From the NCBI GenBank assembly GCA_019448215.1, contig CP080408.1, forward strand, positions 2,852,001 through 2,916,000: a stretch of 64,000 nucleotides of DNA, read 5' to 3'. The translations under genes and the position numbers were made by a program. The stretch is from Thalassovita mediterranea. Its GTDB lineage: Bacteria > Pseudomonadota > Alphaproteobacteria > Caulobacterales > Hyphomonadaceae. Of the stretch, positions 18,310-29,497 are shown in pieces. The notes beneath the pieces were generated by a model. It saw nothing but the letters and a program-made list of their open reading frames with translations. It was not told the DNA's origin and searched no databases. How positions within the stretch are numbered: position 1 is the first letter of the stretch; each line of letters opens with the position of its first letter.

Positions 18310-19001
18310 GATTTGCCTCCGAACTTCAGCCGCCCCTGGGCGCGATGGAAGGCGATGTAGACCCCGATCAGGCCGACCGCCATTCCCCACCAGGTGAGCG
18401 CATAGCCGAAGTGGCGTTCGGGCGGCAATGGGTCCCGCCCGGTCAGCATGGCATAAGGATTTTCTGTTGTCCGCGAACGAGACGTGTCCGTGGCGAGTAC
18501 GACTCGCATCGTATCCGGCTCGACGACGCGGCTATCTTCCTGCGTGTAGCCGAGATTGGCCAGCATGGAGGCTGCGTTGAACCCGTACCAGAGATCACGC
18601 TCCGGCTTGCTGGAACCGGCCAAACCGCGTGTCTGGGCCGGGCGCTCAAAAGCATTTGCACGCCCCTCAAAGTCGGAGAGGCCTGCAATTCTAAGCGGTA
18701 CGGGATCCGTTCCTGCGACTGCATCCCAAAGGAGGAGCACAACTGGCCCTTCGCCATTGATGCGTCCCGGCACATATCGCCGCCAGATCGCTTCGCCATC
18801 AACGATGCCGTAGACCTGCTGCGCATTGCCAGGATTGGCCGTGTCGACCTCAACGCTGATTTTCTCGAAGGGATCGTTCTCGACCTGCCCTTGCGCCTTC
18901 TTCTCGCTGTAGCGCGCATACTGCCAGTTCCCGAGCAGAACGAGGATCACAAGGCTCACGATCGTGAGGACCGTCAGGAGCGGCATAGGTCGAAAAGTCA
19001 T
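18306..19001 (-). CDS. SURF1 family cytochrome c oxidase assembly protein
   Basis: SURF1 helps insert heme a into subunit I of aa3-type oxidase. From the ATG at 19001, which overlaps the DUF983 stop (ATGA), the protein is 231 residues with one N-terminal helix (about 8-25, ending LGNWQYAR) and one C-terminal helix (about 205-222), with the large loop in the periplasm. The WQ..R landmark after helix 1 and the final PERHFGYALTWW helix start are typical of the family. Neighbours are the oxidase genes. Translation probably depends on coupling because no ribosome site is visible. Confidence 0.92.
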   Translation of the reverse strand: MTFRPMPLLTVLTIVSLVILVLLGNWQYARYSEKKAQGQVENDPFEKISVEVDTANPGNAQQVYGIVDGEAIWRRYVPGRINGEGPVVLLLWDAVAGTDPVPLRIAGLSDFEGRANAFERPAQTRGLAGSSKPERDLWYGFNAASMLANLGYTQEDSRVVEPDTMRVVLATDTSRSRTTENPYAMLTGRDPLPPERHFGYALTWWGMAVGLIGVYIAFHRAQGRLKFGGKS

Positions 19002-19378
19002 GAGGAGTGTCCGTCTGAACCGGTCCACCTGACCTCTTCAGCATTATGCTTCCATTGCAGCGCGAACATGATCGACTTGAAGGGTCGCAACAGCCAGGCC
19101 CCAAGCAGAACAATCAGCGGCGTCCAGACAATGGCATGGACCCAGAAAGGCGGCGCAAAAACGATCTGCACCAGCAGGACCGGAGGCATGATGATGATTG
19201 CCAGGATGAACATGACAAAAAATGCCGGGCCGTCACCGGCATCGGCCTTGGAGATGTCCGCGCCGCAAGCTGTGCAGCGCGGCGCTATTTCCAGAAAGGA
19301 TTTGAAGACCGGGCCTTCACCGCAAGCCGGGCATCGACAGGCGAGCCCGGCCTTAATCGGTGAAACATTGCCAGCCAA
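18998..19378 (-). CDS. DUF983 family membrane protein
   Basis: The 126-residue protein has a zinc-ribbon-like N-terminus with CxxC pairs (CPACGEG at about 15-21 and CTACG at about 34-39) followed by two helices (about 52-74 and 78-100). Proteins of this family sit between ctaE and SURF1 in many alphaproteobacterial oxidase operons and are thought to help oxidase assembly, although the function is not proven. Its stop overlaps the SURF1 start. It follows ctaE by 9 bases. Confidence 0.9.
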   Translation of the reverse strand: MAGNVSPIKAGLACRCPACGEGPVFKSFLEIAPRCTACGADISKADAGDGPAFFVMFILAIIIMPPVLLVQIVFAPPFWVHAIVWTPLIVLLGAWLLRPFKSIMFALQWKHNAEEVRWTGSDGHSS

Positions 19379-19387
19379 GCAAACCTC

Positions 19388-20263
19388 CTAGTGGCCAAGC
19401 ACCAGGTAAGGAATGACGTAGACAAAGGCGAAGAGGAACAGCCACACGACGTCAACGAAGTGCCAGTACCAGGCCGCGAACTCGAAGCCGAGATGCTTCT
19501 TGGCCGACATGCCGCCCGTCATCAGACGAATGAGGCAGACCGCAAGGAAGATCGTTCCGATGACGACGTGCGCACCATGGAAACCGGTCGCCATGAAGAA
19601 GGCTGAGCCGTAGAGCGTGCCGTCATAGCTGAAGCCAGCATGCGAGTATTCGAGAACCTGAAGGCCCGTGAAGAAGAGCCCCAGGAGGACCGTGATCGCC
19701 AGCATGTTAATAGCCGTCTTGCGGTTGTCGTGCTGCAAGGCGTGGTGAGCAGCCGTAACCGTCGTACCCGAAAGCAGCAGGACGAGCGTGTTCATCAGCG
19801 GCAGGTGGAACGGATCGAAGAGCTCGACGCCTGCCGGTGGCCACTGGCCGCCAACAGCCTGAAGGGCCTCGGCATATAGCGGGTTCGCGACGTCGAAGGT
19901 CTCGCCAACCCGGGCGCCGTGGAAAATCGCGAACTCGAAGAAGCTCCAGAACCATGCGACGAAGAACATGATCTCCGACGCGATGAACAGAACCATACCA
20001 TATTTCAGGCCAATGGAGACGACAGGCGTATGATCGCCTTCCTTGCTCTCCTTGATGACCTGGCTCCACCAGCCAAACATGACATAGCCGACGAAACCGA
20101 GGCCGATCAGCATCAGCCATGGTGAGCCTTCCGGGATACCAAACAGGCCCTTCATGTAACCAACGGCGCCAATCGCCAGCACGATCATCGCCATCGACCC
20201 CAGCAGCGGCCAGGGAGATGGGTTCACGAGGTGATAGTCATGTTTCACTTCATCATGTGCCAT
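19388..20263 (-). CDS. ctaE: cytochrome c oxidase subunit III
   Basis: CtaE is the third core subunit of the aa3-type cytochrome c oxidase in the inner membrane. The 291-residue protein begins with the [16 protein letters not shown] motif and has seven transmembrane segments, including [43 protein letters not shown] and the closing [21 protein letters not shown]. All are diagnostic. It lies 71 bases downstream of ctaG on the same strand. Confidence 0.97.
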   Translation of the reverse strand: MAHDEVKHDYHLVNPSPWPLLGSMAMIVLAIGAVGYMKGLFGIPEGSPWLMLIGLGFVGYVMFGWWSQVIKESKEGDHTPVVSIGLKYGMVLFIASEIMFFVAWFWSFFEFAIFHGARVGETFDVANPLYAEALQAVGGQWPPAGVELFDPFHLPLMNTLVLLLSGTTVTAAHHALQHDNRKTAINMLAITVLLGLFFTGLQVLEYSHAGFSYDGTLYGSAFFMATGFHGAHVVIGTIFLAVCLIRLMTGGMSAKKHLGFEFAAWYWHFVDVVWLFLFAFVYVIPYLVLGH

Positions 20264-20334
20264 TGCCCGGAATCCCTATCATCCATCAAATTCTTCGCGC
20301 CTTTTAGCCCGCAGGCCAATGGAGTCGCAACCGT

Positions 20335-20883
20335 CTAGTTAAGTGCCGCCGATTTCGCCGCACCCTGAAAATTGTCCGTCTCGTAGAAGGTGTAGGACAG
20401 GGTGATTGTCCGCACATCTGCGAGATTGGAGTCTGCGTCCATTTCCGGTGAGACGAAATAGACAACTGGCAGCTTCTTGGTCTCGCCCGCTTTGACGATG
20501 CGTTCCTCAAAGCAGAAGCATTCCAGCTTGTTGTAGTAGATGCCAGCCCTGTGCGGCGTCACATTGTAGGACGCCATAAGGCTCACATCATGATCCGACG
20601 TGTTCGTGACCTCGAAAAAGGCGAGGCCGTGCTCGCCGAGGTGCACATCCATGCCAGTCTGCAGCGGACGAAACAGGACGGGCGCATTCATCACGTTTGA
20701 ATCGAAACGCACATTGACCGTCCGGTCCAGGATTTCTTCGGGTGCAGCTTCGGCTACCTGCGTCGTTCCGCCAAAGCCCGTTACGCGGCAGAAGGTGTCG
20801 TAGAGCGGCTTCGACGCGAAGGCGAGCCCCAGCATGCCGAGCGCAGCGACACCGGCGCCAAGAGCGATTGTCCGGTTGTTCAT
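20335..20883 (-). CDS. ctaG: cytochrome c oxidase assembly protein CtaG (Cox11)
   Basis: CtaG delivers copper to the CuB site of subunit I. The 182-residue protein has one N-terminal helix (about 4-23) and a periplasmic Ig-like domain with the copper-binding pair in LECFCFEERIV (about residues 118-128) and the following VVYFVSPEM stretch, both signatures. Its start overlaps the stop of the small gene upstream (ATGA). The neighbours are ctaB and ctaE, so the role is well supported. Confidence 0.95.
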   Translation of the reverse strand: MNNRTIALGAGVAALGMLGLAFASKPLYDTFCRVTGFGGTTQVAEAAPEEILDRTVNVRFDSNVMNAPVLFRPLQTGMDVHLGEHGLAFFEVTNTSDHDVSLMASYNVTPHRAGIYYNKLECFCFEERIVKAGETKKLPVVYFVSPEMDADSNLADVRTITLSYTFYETDNFQGAAKSAALN

Positions 20884-21146
20884 TGTTCACTCCCCTCTTC
20901 TTCAGAGCGAGCGTCATCACCCGCAGGCAGATCAGGCATTGGCTGACTGTTGCTTTGCGGAGGATTGCTCCAGTAAAAGCCGCCATCCGGGCCGAGCTCG
21001 GAGTCCGCGAGCCGCACAACAGTGGTTACGCCGACGAGAATGACAAAGGCAAACAGGGCAAGCGCCAGCCACCAGTTGCGGCGCTTCTGCGCCTGGCGGG
21101 CTTCATCATCCAGCGGAGGTGGCGGGGTTTGCTGTTGTTCGGTCAT
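20880..21146 (-). CDS. small single-helix membrane protein of the oxidase operon (CoxF-like)
   Basis: The 88-residue protein has a Pro/Gln-rich N-terminus, one transmembrane helix (about residues 25-45, LALALFAFVILVGVTTVVRL) and a polar periplasmic tail ending with acidic residues. It overlaps ctaB upstream and ctaG downstream by 4 bases each. A similar small gene, sometimes called coxF, occupies this place in other alphaproteobacterial oxidase operons. A role in oxidase assembly is inferred from position only. Confidence 0.78.
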   Translation of the reverse strand: MTEQQQTPPPPLDDEARQAQKRRNWWLALALFAFVILVGVTTVVRLADSELGPDGGFYWSNPPQSNSQPMPDLPAGDDARSEEEGSEQ

Positions 21147-22120
21147 GATAGTCCCGGCACCGCCATATAAGCCCCGAAGCCATGCTCAATGATCAGCGCA
21201 GCAAAAAGCAGGAAGAGATACAGGATGGAGAAAGCGAATAGACGCTTGGCTGCTTTCGCACCCTCTGGCTGCACCGGCACTGCACCAGCATCGCTGCGCC
21301 AGACATCAAGTGCCAGCTTGACGAAAACAACGCCAAGAACAAGCGCGGCCACAGCGTAAACAAGACCACCCAGGCCGGTCAGCACTGGCGCGAGGGCCAG
21401 CGGCGCCAGAAGAAGCGTGTAAGCCATGATCTGGTTACGGGTCACCTTTGCGCCATGGGTCACAGGCAGCATCGGAACATTCGCCTTCTTGTACTCACCA
21501 TGCGCGAGCAGGCTGAGCGCCCAGAAATGCGGCGGCGTCCAGAAGAAGATGATTGCGAACAGAAGCCATGCATCAAGCGGTGCACTGCCCGTCACAATGG
21601 CCCATCCAATGACCGGCGGGAACGCACCCGCAGCACCACCAATGACAATGTTCTGAGGTGTGCGACGCTTGAGCAGCATCGTGTAGAACCAGCCATAATA
21701 GGCGATTGAAAGCGCAAGCAGCGCAGCGGCTACGGCATTCGAGGCCAGCCACATCAGGAGAACGGAAACACCGCTCATTACCAGGCCGAGCGCAATTGCT
21801 TCGTCACGCGGCACAGCACCAGACGGAATGGGACGTGTGGACGTCCGCTTCATAATCGCGTCGATATCGGCGTCGTACCACATATTGATGGCGCCAGCGG
21901 CGCCGGATCCAAGCGCAATAGCAAGGGTGGCGATGGCAGCCATGAACGGATTGATCGCTTCGCCCGTCACGCCGACCGCGCTGACGAGACCGGCAAGTCC
22001 GGTAAAGACCACAAGCATCATGATGCGCGGCTTCATCAGCTGCACATAATCACCCGCGGTCGCATAGCGCGGCGCGTCAGGGGTCATATCAACTGTATCG
22101 ACATGCGACATCGGTTTCAT
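21143..22120 (-). CDS. ctaB: protoheme IX farnesyltransferase (heme O synthase)
   Basis: CtaB attaches a farnesyl group to heme b, giving heme O for conversion to heme A. The 325-residue protein is an integral UbiA-superfamily enzyme with about nine helices. The polyprenyl diphosphate motif is NMWYDADIDAIMKRTSTRP, and the second is RRTPQNIVIGGAAGAFPP. The longest frame begins inside a hairpin at 22156, which is unlikely. I chose the ATG at 22120, just after GGAG; 22111 (MSHVDTV) and 22129 are alternatives. It follows ctaD by 78 bases. Confidence 0.94.
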   Translation of the reverse strand: MKPMSHVDTVDMTPDAPRYATAGDYVQLMKPRIMMLVVFTGLAGLVSAVGVTGEAINPFMAAIATLAIALGSGAAGAINMWYDADIDAIMKRTSTRPIPSGAVPRDEAIALGLVMSGVSVLLMWLASNAVAAALLALSIAYYGWFYTMLLKRRTPQNIVIGGAAGAFPPVIGWAIVTGSAPLDAWLLFAIIFFWTPPHFWALSLLAHGEYKKANVPMLPVTHGAKVTRNQIMAYTLLLAPLALAPVLTGLGGLVYAVAALVLGVVFVKLALDVWRSDAGAVPVQPEGAKAAKRLFAFSILYLFLLFAALIIEHGFGAYMAVPGLS

Positions 22121-22140
22121 GTGCTCCATCAAGATGGAAA

Positions 22141-22172
22141 CGGCCCCTCGCGACACTGAACGCGAAGGGCCG
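22141..22172 (-). terminator. hairpin between ctaD and ctaB (partial terminator or attenuator)
   Basis: A 12-bp stem with one mismatch (22141-22152 with 22161-22172) and an 8-base loop sits 27 bases downstream of the ctaD stop. On the minus strand it is followed by only TTTCC, so full termination is doubtful. It could lower ctaB and later expression relative to ctaCD, or protect the 3' end of processed ctaCD mRNA. Confidence 0.5.
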
Positions 22173-22198
22173 CTCTGTTTCAGTCCTTCAACGGCCCT

Positions 22199-24852
<2,654 letters not shown>

Positions 24853-24949
24853 AACCCGACTCCTTGGTAATTATTCGAGCCTTGCAATACCCCCCGTCAG
24901 GAGCCGCGTCCACCCGCCCCTTCAGCAAAATCAAATATGTCGCAGCAGC

Positions 24950-24978
24950 TTCGCTTTGTCTTCACGCAGCGCTATATT
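24950..24978 (+). promoter_or_regulatory. candidate promoter of the TPR gene
   Basis: TTCGCT (24950-24955) and TATATT (24973-24978) are separated by 17 bases and lie 28 bases upstream of the TPR gene ATG. The -35 match is weak, so this is only a candidate. Confidence 0.28.
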
Positions 24979-25006
24979 GGCTGTCATCTAAAGGGAGGTA
25001 TCCGGC

Positions 25007-25558
25007 ATGTTACGTATCTTTCTAACCGGCTCAGTCGCCATGTTCGCAGCCGCGACAGCAAGCGCGCAGGTCTTCGTCGTAGGCGGTGGCCTGGCCCGTG
25101 AATGCTACGACGAGGCCCAGAGCGGCAATTATGTGTTCCGCATTGCAGAGCAAACCTGTTCACGCGCCTTGCGTGAAGAAACGCTCACGCGGGAAAACCG
25201 CGCGGCGACCTATGTAAACCGCGGCGTCCTGCGCATGCGTGAGGGCGAATACGAAGAAGCGCTCAGCGATTATGCGAACGCAACATCAATCCTGCCAGAC
25301 CTTGGGGCGGCATATCTGAACGAAGGCGCCGCACATATCTATCAGCGCAACTTCTCCGATGCGCTCGTCTCACTGAACCGCGCGATCGAGCTGAACACAA
25401 ATGACATGTTCGCAGCTTATTATAATCGAGCCATTGCGCGGGAAAACACGGGCGATGTTCCCGGCGCCTATTTCGACTTTCAGCGGTCGCTGGAGCTGAA
25501 ACCCGGCTGGGACCTTGCACAGCGCCAGTTGAGCCGATTTGAGGTTCAGGAGCAGTAA
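25007..25558 (+). CDS. secreted tetratricopeptide-repeat protein
   Basis: The 183-residue product has a Sec signal peptide (cleavage near ASA-Q, residue 20) and three to four TPR units (about residues 62-165), with the ALSDYANATSILPDLGAAYLN-type helix pairs and a final FDFQRSLELKPG. The repeats indicate a periplasmic protein-protein adaptor. The partner is unknown. GGGAGG precedes the ATG. It is divergent from ctaC, but no functional link to the oxidase is evident. Confidence 0.85.
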   Translation: MLRIFLTGSVAMFAAATASAQVFVVGGGLARECYDEAQSGNYVFRIAEQTCSRALREETLTRENRAATYVNRGVLRMREGEYEEALSDYANATSILPDLGAAYLNEGAAHIYQRNFSDALVSLNRAIELNTNDMFAAYYNRAIARENTGDVPGAYFDFQRSLELKPGWDLAQRQLSRFEVQEQ

Positions 25559-25608
25559 CTCTCCCCTGCCCGCTTGCAGGCTGAGCGGCGAATGGCCATT
25601 GTCTTCAT

Positions 25609-27012
25609 ATGCTTGAAACAGATCTTCCGTTCGACCGCTCAGAAGCGACCCGTATCCTGGCAGAGGCCTGCGAAGGGGCTGATGACGGCGACATCTATGT
25701 CCAGCGCGCGCGCTCTGAAAGCTTCATGTTCGACGATGGCCGGCTGAAGTCTGCTGCCTTCGATACATCGCAGGGGTTCGGCCTGAGGGTGGTCGCCGCA
25801 GAAGCCAGCGGCAATGCACATGCTGGCGAACTGACGCTCGACGCGATTCGCCGCGCTGCGCAGACTGCCTCGGCGGCCAAGCGCGGCTACTCTGGCTCCC
25901 TCGCAGCAGGGCCAGTTCCGACGAACCGAAAGCTCTACCAGCCTATCGACCCGACGGAAGCGCCCGGCTTCACGGTGAAGACCGGCCTGCTCGCCGAAAT
26001 CGACGCCTGGGTTCGCGCGAGAGACCCACGCGTCGTTCAGGTGTCGGTCTCTCTCGCTGGCAGTCATCAGGAAATCGATATCCTGCGGCCTGCGGGTGAA
26101 ACCTTCCATGACGTCCGCCCCCTCGTCCGCCTGAACATCGCTGTCACCCTGGAAAAGAATGGTCGCCGCGAATCGGCGACGTCTGGTGCGGGCGGCCGCG
26201 CCGAATATGAAGAGTGGATCAAACCGGAGCGCTGGCAGGCAATGGCTGAACGCGCGCTTCGAAAGGCGGAAATAAACCTCGATTCTATCCCTGCTCCTGC
26301 AGGCGAGATGGAAGTCGTCCTCGGCCCGGGTTGGCCAGCCGTGCTGCTGCACGAAGCTGTTGGCCACGGCCTTGAAGGCGACTTTAATCGCAAACAGACC
26401 AGCGTCTATTCCGGCAAGATCGGCCAACAGGTTGCGGCCAAGGGGGTCACCGTCGTCGATGACGGCACGCTCGATGCGCGGCGCGGGTCACTCTCTTTCG
26501 ATGATGAAGGCACGCCAACCCAGCGCAACGTCCTTATCGAGGACGGCATCCTGAAAGGCTACATGCAGGACCGCCAGAACGCCCGCCTGATGGGCATGGC
26601 GCCCACGGGCAATGGACGTCGCGAAAGCTATGACGCTGGCATCATGCCGCGTATGACAAATACAGTCATGCTTGGCGGCAAGGATGATCCGGACGAGATC
26701 GTCAAATCCATCAAGCGTGGTATCTGGGCTGTCGACTTCGGCGGTGGCCAGGTCGACATCACGTCAGGCAATTTCGTATTCCAGTGCACCGAAGCCTATC
26801 TCGTCGAGAATGGCGAGGTGATCGCACCGGTGAAGAACGCGACCCTGATCGGCCACGGCCCGACAGCACTCAACAAAGTGTCCATGATCGGCAATGACTT
26901 CGCCATGGATGACGGTGTCGGCACCTGCGGCAAGGCCGGGCAGAGCGTCCCGGTTGGCGTCGGCCAGCCGACGCTCAAAGTCGATGCGCTTACAGTGGGC
27001 GGTGCAGGCTAG
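25609..27012 (+). CDS. tldD: metalloprotease TldD
   Basis: TldD and PmbA form a heterodimeric zinc metalloprotease that cleaves unfolded peptides and matures some peptide natural products. The 467-residue protein has the TldD zinc motif HEAVGHGLEGDFNRKQTSVY at about residues 248-267 (usual HExxGHxxE, here with GD after the Glu) and the downstream C-rich segment GTCGKAGQSVPVGVGQPTLKV. Its partner gene, pmbA, is about 11 kb away in this window. The stop codon shares a CTAG with the convergent gene. Confidence 0.96.
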   Translation: MLETDLPFDRSEATRILAEACEGADDGDIYVQRARSESFMFDDGRLKSAAFDTSQGFGLRVVAAEASGNAHAGELTLDAIRRAAQTASAAKRGYSGSLAAGPVPTNRKLYQPIDPTEAPGFTVKTGLLAEIDAWVRARDPRVVQVSVSLAGSHQEIDILRPAGETFHDVRPLVRLNIAVTLEKNGRRESATSGAGGRAEYEEWIKPERWQAMAERALRKAEINLDSIPAPAGEMEVVLGPGWPAVLLHEAVGHGLEGDFNRKQTSVYSGKIGQQVAAKGVTVVDDGTLDARRGSLSFDDEGTPTQRNVLIEDGILKGYMQDRQNARLMGMAPTGNGRRESYDAGIMPRMTNTVMLGGKDDPDEIVKSIKRGIWAVDFGGGQVDITSGNFVFQCTEAYLVENGEVIAPVKNATLIGHGPTALNKVSMIGNDFAMDDGVGTCGKAGQSVPVGVGQPTLKVDALTVGGAG

Positions 27013-27407
27013 GAAACGGCGCGCTCGTCGCAAGGGTTGAGACCACTCGTATCGACGCCATCGTGCTCTTCTCCCAGCATATACATCAGCGGATAGACCA
27101 CGTTGAACCGCGGCATAGCACGGCCGCCGACCCGTTTGGGCTCGAACCGAGCAAGTGAAACGGCCCTTTTGGACTGGTAGCAAAAGATCGGCTGGGTGCA
27201 GGAAGTTGTAAGGCTAAATGTGTAGCCGTTTTCGTCGACGGAAAACCTGACCTCGCAATAGCCCTCGATGCCGAGCATCTGAGCCATGGGTGGGTAGCTT
27301 GGCACGGGCGGCAATATGGGCTGCGCGTCCCCATCAGCATCGCTTTGAGCGTGAACAGTTGCACCCAGGGCAACGACACTCATTGCTAACAAAGCACCTC
27401 TGATCAT
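27009..27407 (-). CDS. secreted protein with TonB C-terminal-like domain
   Basis: The protein is 132 residues from an ATG with GAGGGCG upstream, opening with a signal peptide (cleavage near VHA-Q, residue 20). The remainder resembles a TonB C-terminal domain: PSYPPMAQMLGIEGYCEVRFSVDENGY, then the ARFEPKRVGGRAM strand. Lacking a membrane anchor and Pro-rich spacer, it is not a classic TonB; such small periplasmic proteins have unknown roles. Several cysteines may form disulfides. It is convergent with tldD, sharing one CTAG. Confidence 0.78.
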   Translation of the reverse strand: MIRGALLAMSVVALGATVHAQSDADGDAQPILPPVPSYPPMAQMLGIEGYCEVRFSVDENGYTFSLTTSCTQPIFCYQSKRAVSLARFEPKRVGGRAMPRFNVVYPLMYMLGEEHDGVDTSGLNPCDERAVS

Positions 27408-27488
27408 CCCATCGCCCTCCTGATACCTGCGCAGGCTATGACCCTGGGGTTGAGCTGGCAAGACGCAGAAAGATCGACTTTATAAGAA

Positions 27489-27521
27489 ATATCCCCGCGA
27501 AGTTGCGCCTCGCGGGGATAT
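27489..27521 (-). terminator. Rho-independent terminator after the POT transporter
   Basis: A perfect 12-bp stem (27489-27500 with 27510-27521) with a 9-base loop is followed on the minus strand by TTCTTATAAA. It lies 27 bases beyond the stop of the minus-strand POT transporter gene, upstream of the TonB-C-like gene. Confidence 0.85.
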
Positions 27522-27547
27522 CCAAAAAGGCTAGCTAGTCTTGTCGC

Positions 27548-29374
27548 CTAGCTTTGCGTCCGGTCCATTGAGACACCAGACGGATCCACTTCGGCGCGGC
27601 GTTCCTTGTCGCCTGGGCCGTGGCTGCGCTCTGCATGCTTGGTCAGGTTGCGAAGCCATGGGCTGAGCAGGATCAGTACAACACCGAGACCGACGGCCGC
27701 GCCGCCGAGTTGAAGGTAAACCGCGTTGTATGCTGCAAGGCTTTCTTCAGCTGGTGCGCCTTCAGGTACTTGTGTCGCTTGGGCGATACCCGCTGCGATC
27801 ACGTTCGCGTAAGAGGAAGCGAGGAACCAGTAGCCCATCATGAAGCCGACGATCTGCTTGGCCGACAGCTTGGTCACAGCAGAGAGGCCAACGGGCGACA
27901 GGAAGATCTCACCCGTCGTGTGAAGCAGGTACATCAGCATGATGAACAGCACCGAGATGCGAAGCGCACCGTCGGTGTCCGGCACAGCGGTCTGGATGCC
28001 CAGATTGAGCACGAAGAAACCTGCACCAATCTGCACCATGGCGAGACCGAACTTGATGAAGCTGTTCGGCTCAATCCCGCGATTGCCGAGCCAGGTCCAG
28101 AGAACCGCGATCAGCGGAGCAAAATACATAATGTAGAGCGGGTTGGCTGATTGAAGGATCGGCGCCGGGAAAGGCTCGCCCCCAACCTGGTTGTCGACGT
28201 GCGCCGCTGCGAAGAGGTTCAGCGATGTCGGCCCTTGGTCGAAGAGCGCCCAGAACAGAACCGACGACACCGTCAGTATGAGGAGGCCGATCATCGCATT
28301 CCGGGTGTCGGACTCCAGCTTGATGAGCATATAGATGACAATACCGAGCGTCACGACGAGGAAAACGACGTGCATGGCGAGTGTCATGATGCTGGCAATC
28401 TGCAGCAGGAAGAAAGCTGCGAGCGCAAAGCCAAGACCTGCCGCATAGACCAGCCATTCGCGGTTGAGGCCTGCAAACACCGGGGTCTTCAGGTCGACAT
28501 CTGCCGGCGGATCTGCGCGGCCTTCCAGCCAGCCCTGGCCCCAGACGAAGACGAGGAGGCCAGCCAGCATGCCGACAGCGGCAAGACCAAAGCCTGCCCA
28601 CCAGCCGAGCGTCGCGGCAGCAAGTGCACAGAAGATACCCGACAGGAATGAGCCGAGATTGATGCCCATATAGTAAAGCGTGAAGCCCGAATCGCGCCGG
28701 CGGTCACCCTGGTCATAGAGGGCCCCAACGCAGGTCGAGATGTTCGGCTTGAGGAAGCCAACACCGGCCACGATCAGCGCGAGAGCGGCAAACAGGATGG
28801 TCGCGAAAAGCGGGTTACGCTCTTCTTCAAGCGTACCGGTGAGCGTCGTTTCAGCGCCGTCCTGCTGGAAGGTGACAATGCGTGTCGTCGAGCCTTCTTC
28901 AGGCTGCACGAAGCCATCAATGGCGATTTCCTCGCCGTCGATGACGATGAAACGGTCGCGCGTCTCGCTGTATTCCGGGCGCTCCAGCTCATAGACGGTG
29001 CCGTCAACATTGAGCGTCTCAGTCGCTGCCGGACCGTGCAGGCCCATCAAGCCGTGACCTGCCACAAGCAGGATCGCACCGAAGGTCACAGCCTTCCTGA
29101 ACCCGATATACTTGTCAGCAAGCCAGCCGCCGAGGAGAGGCCCGAGATAGACCAGCGCCACATAGGCGCCATAGAGTGTCAGCGAGAAGCTGCTTTCGAA
29201 CAGGAAGTGCCAGGTGAGATAGAAGATGAGGAGCGCGCGCATCCCGTAATAGGAAAAACGCTCCCACATCTCTGCGAAGAACAGGATGTAGAGACCCTTG
29301 GGATGTTTCCTGAGCTGCCACATCGTGAAACCGAGTGGCGGCACCGCCAGCAGCGACAATAGAACAGAAAACAT
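27548..29374 (-). CDS. POT/PTR family proton-coupled oligopeptide transporter
   Basis: The 608-residue inner-membrane transporter imports di- and tripeptides with protons. Signature motifs are FFAEMWERFSYYGMRALL (residues about 32-50), LYLGPLLGGWLADKY (about 75-89) and GVGFLKPNISTCVGALYDQG. It has an extra hydrophobic stretch before helix 1 and an unusual insertion of about 75 mostly polar residues (about 112-187) between helices 3 and 4, which should face the periplasm. The C-terminus ends with a charged tail. A terminator follows. Substrate range cannot be read from the sequence. Confidence 0.92.
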   Translation of the reverse strand: MFSVLLSLLAVPPLGFTMWQLRKHPKGLYILFFAEMWERFSYYGMRALLIFYLTWHFLFESSFSLTLYGAYVALVYLGPLLGGWLADKYIGFRKAVTFGAILLVAGHGLMGLHGPAATETLNVDGTVYELERPEYSETRDRFIVIDGEEIAIDGFVQPEEGSTTRIVTFQQDGAETTLTGTLEEERNPLFATILFAALALIVAGVGFLKPNISTCVGALYDQGDRRRDSGFTLYYMGINLGSFLSGIFCALAAATLGWWAGFGLAAVGMLAGLLVFVWGQGWLEGRADPPADVDLKTPVFAGLNREWLVYAAGLGFALAAFFLLQIASIMTLAMHVVFLVVTLGIVIYMLIKLESDTRNAMIGLLILTVSSVLFWALFDQGPTSLNLFAAAHVDNQVGGEPFPAPILQSANPLYIMYFAPLIAVLWTWLGNRGIEPNSFIKFGLAMVQIGAGFFVLNLGIQTAVPDTDGALRISVLFIMLMYLLHTTGEIFLSPVGLSAVTKLSAKQIVGFMMGYWFLASSYANVIAAGIAQATQVPEGAPAEESLAAYNAVYLQLGGAAVGLGVVLILLSPWLRNLTKHAERSHGPGDKERRAEVDPSGVSMDRTQS

Positions 29375-29497
29375 CAGCTAGACCCTCAACCTCTCCACGC
29401 GTGATCGCACGCCTCGTCAGCGCACACTTTGATCACGCAGTTTGGTCTGGCTCAAGCAATGATGTGCCATTTGTAATCAGAAAGACGCAAAGGCCCG

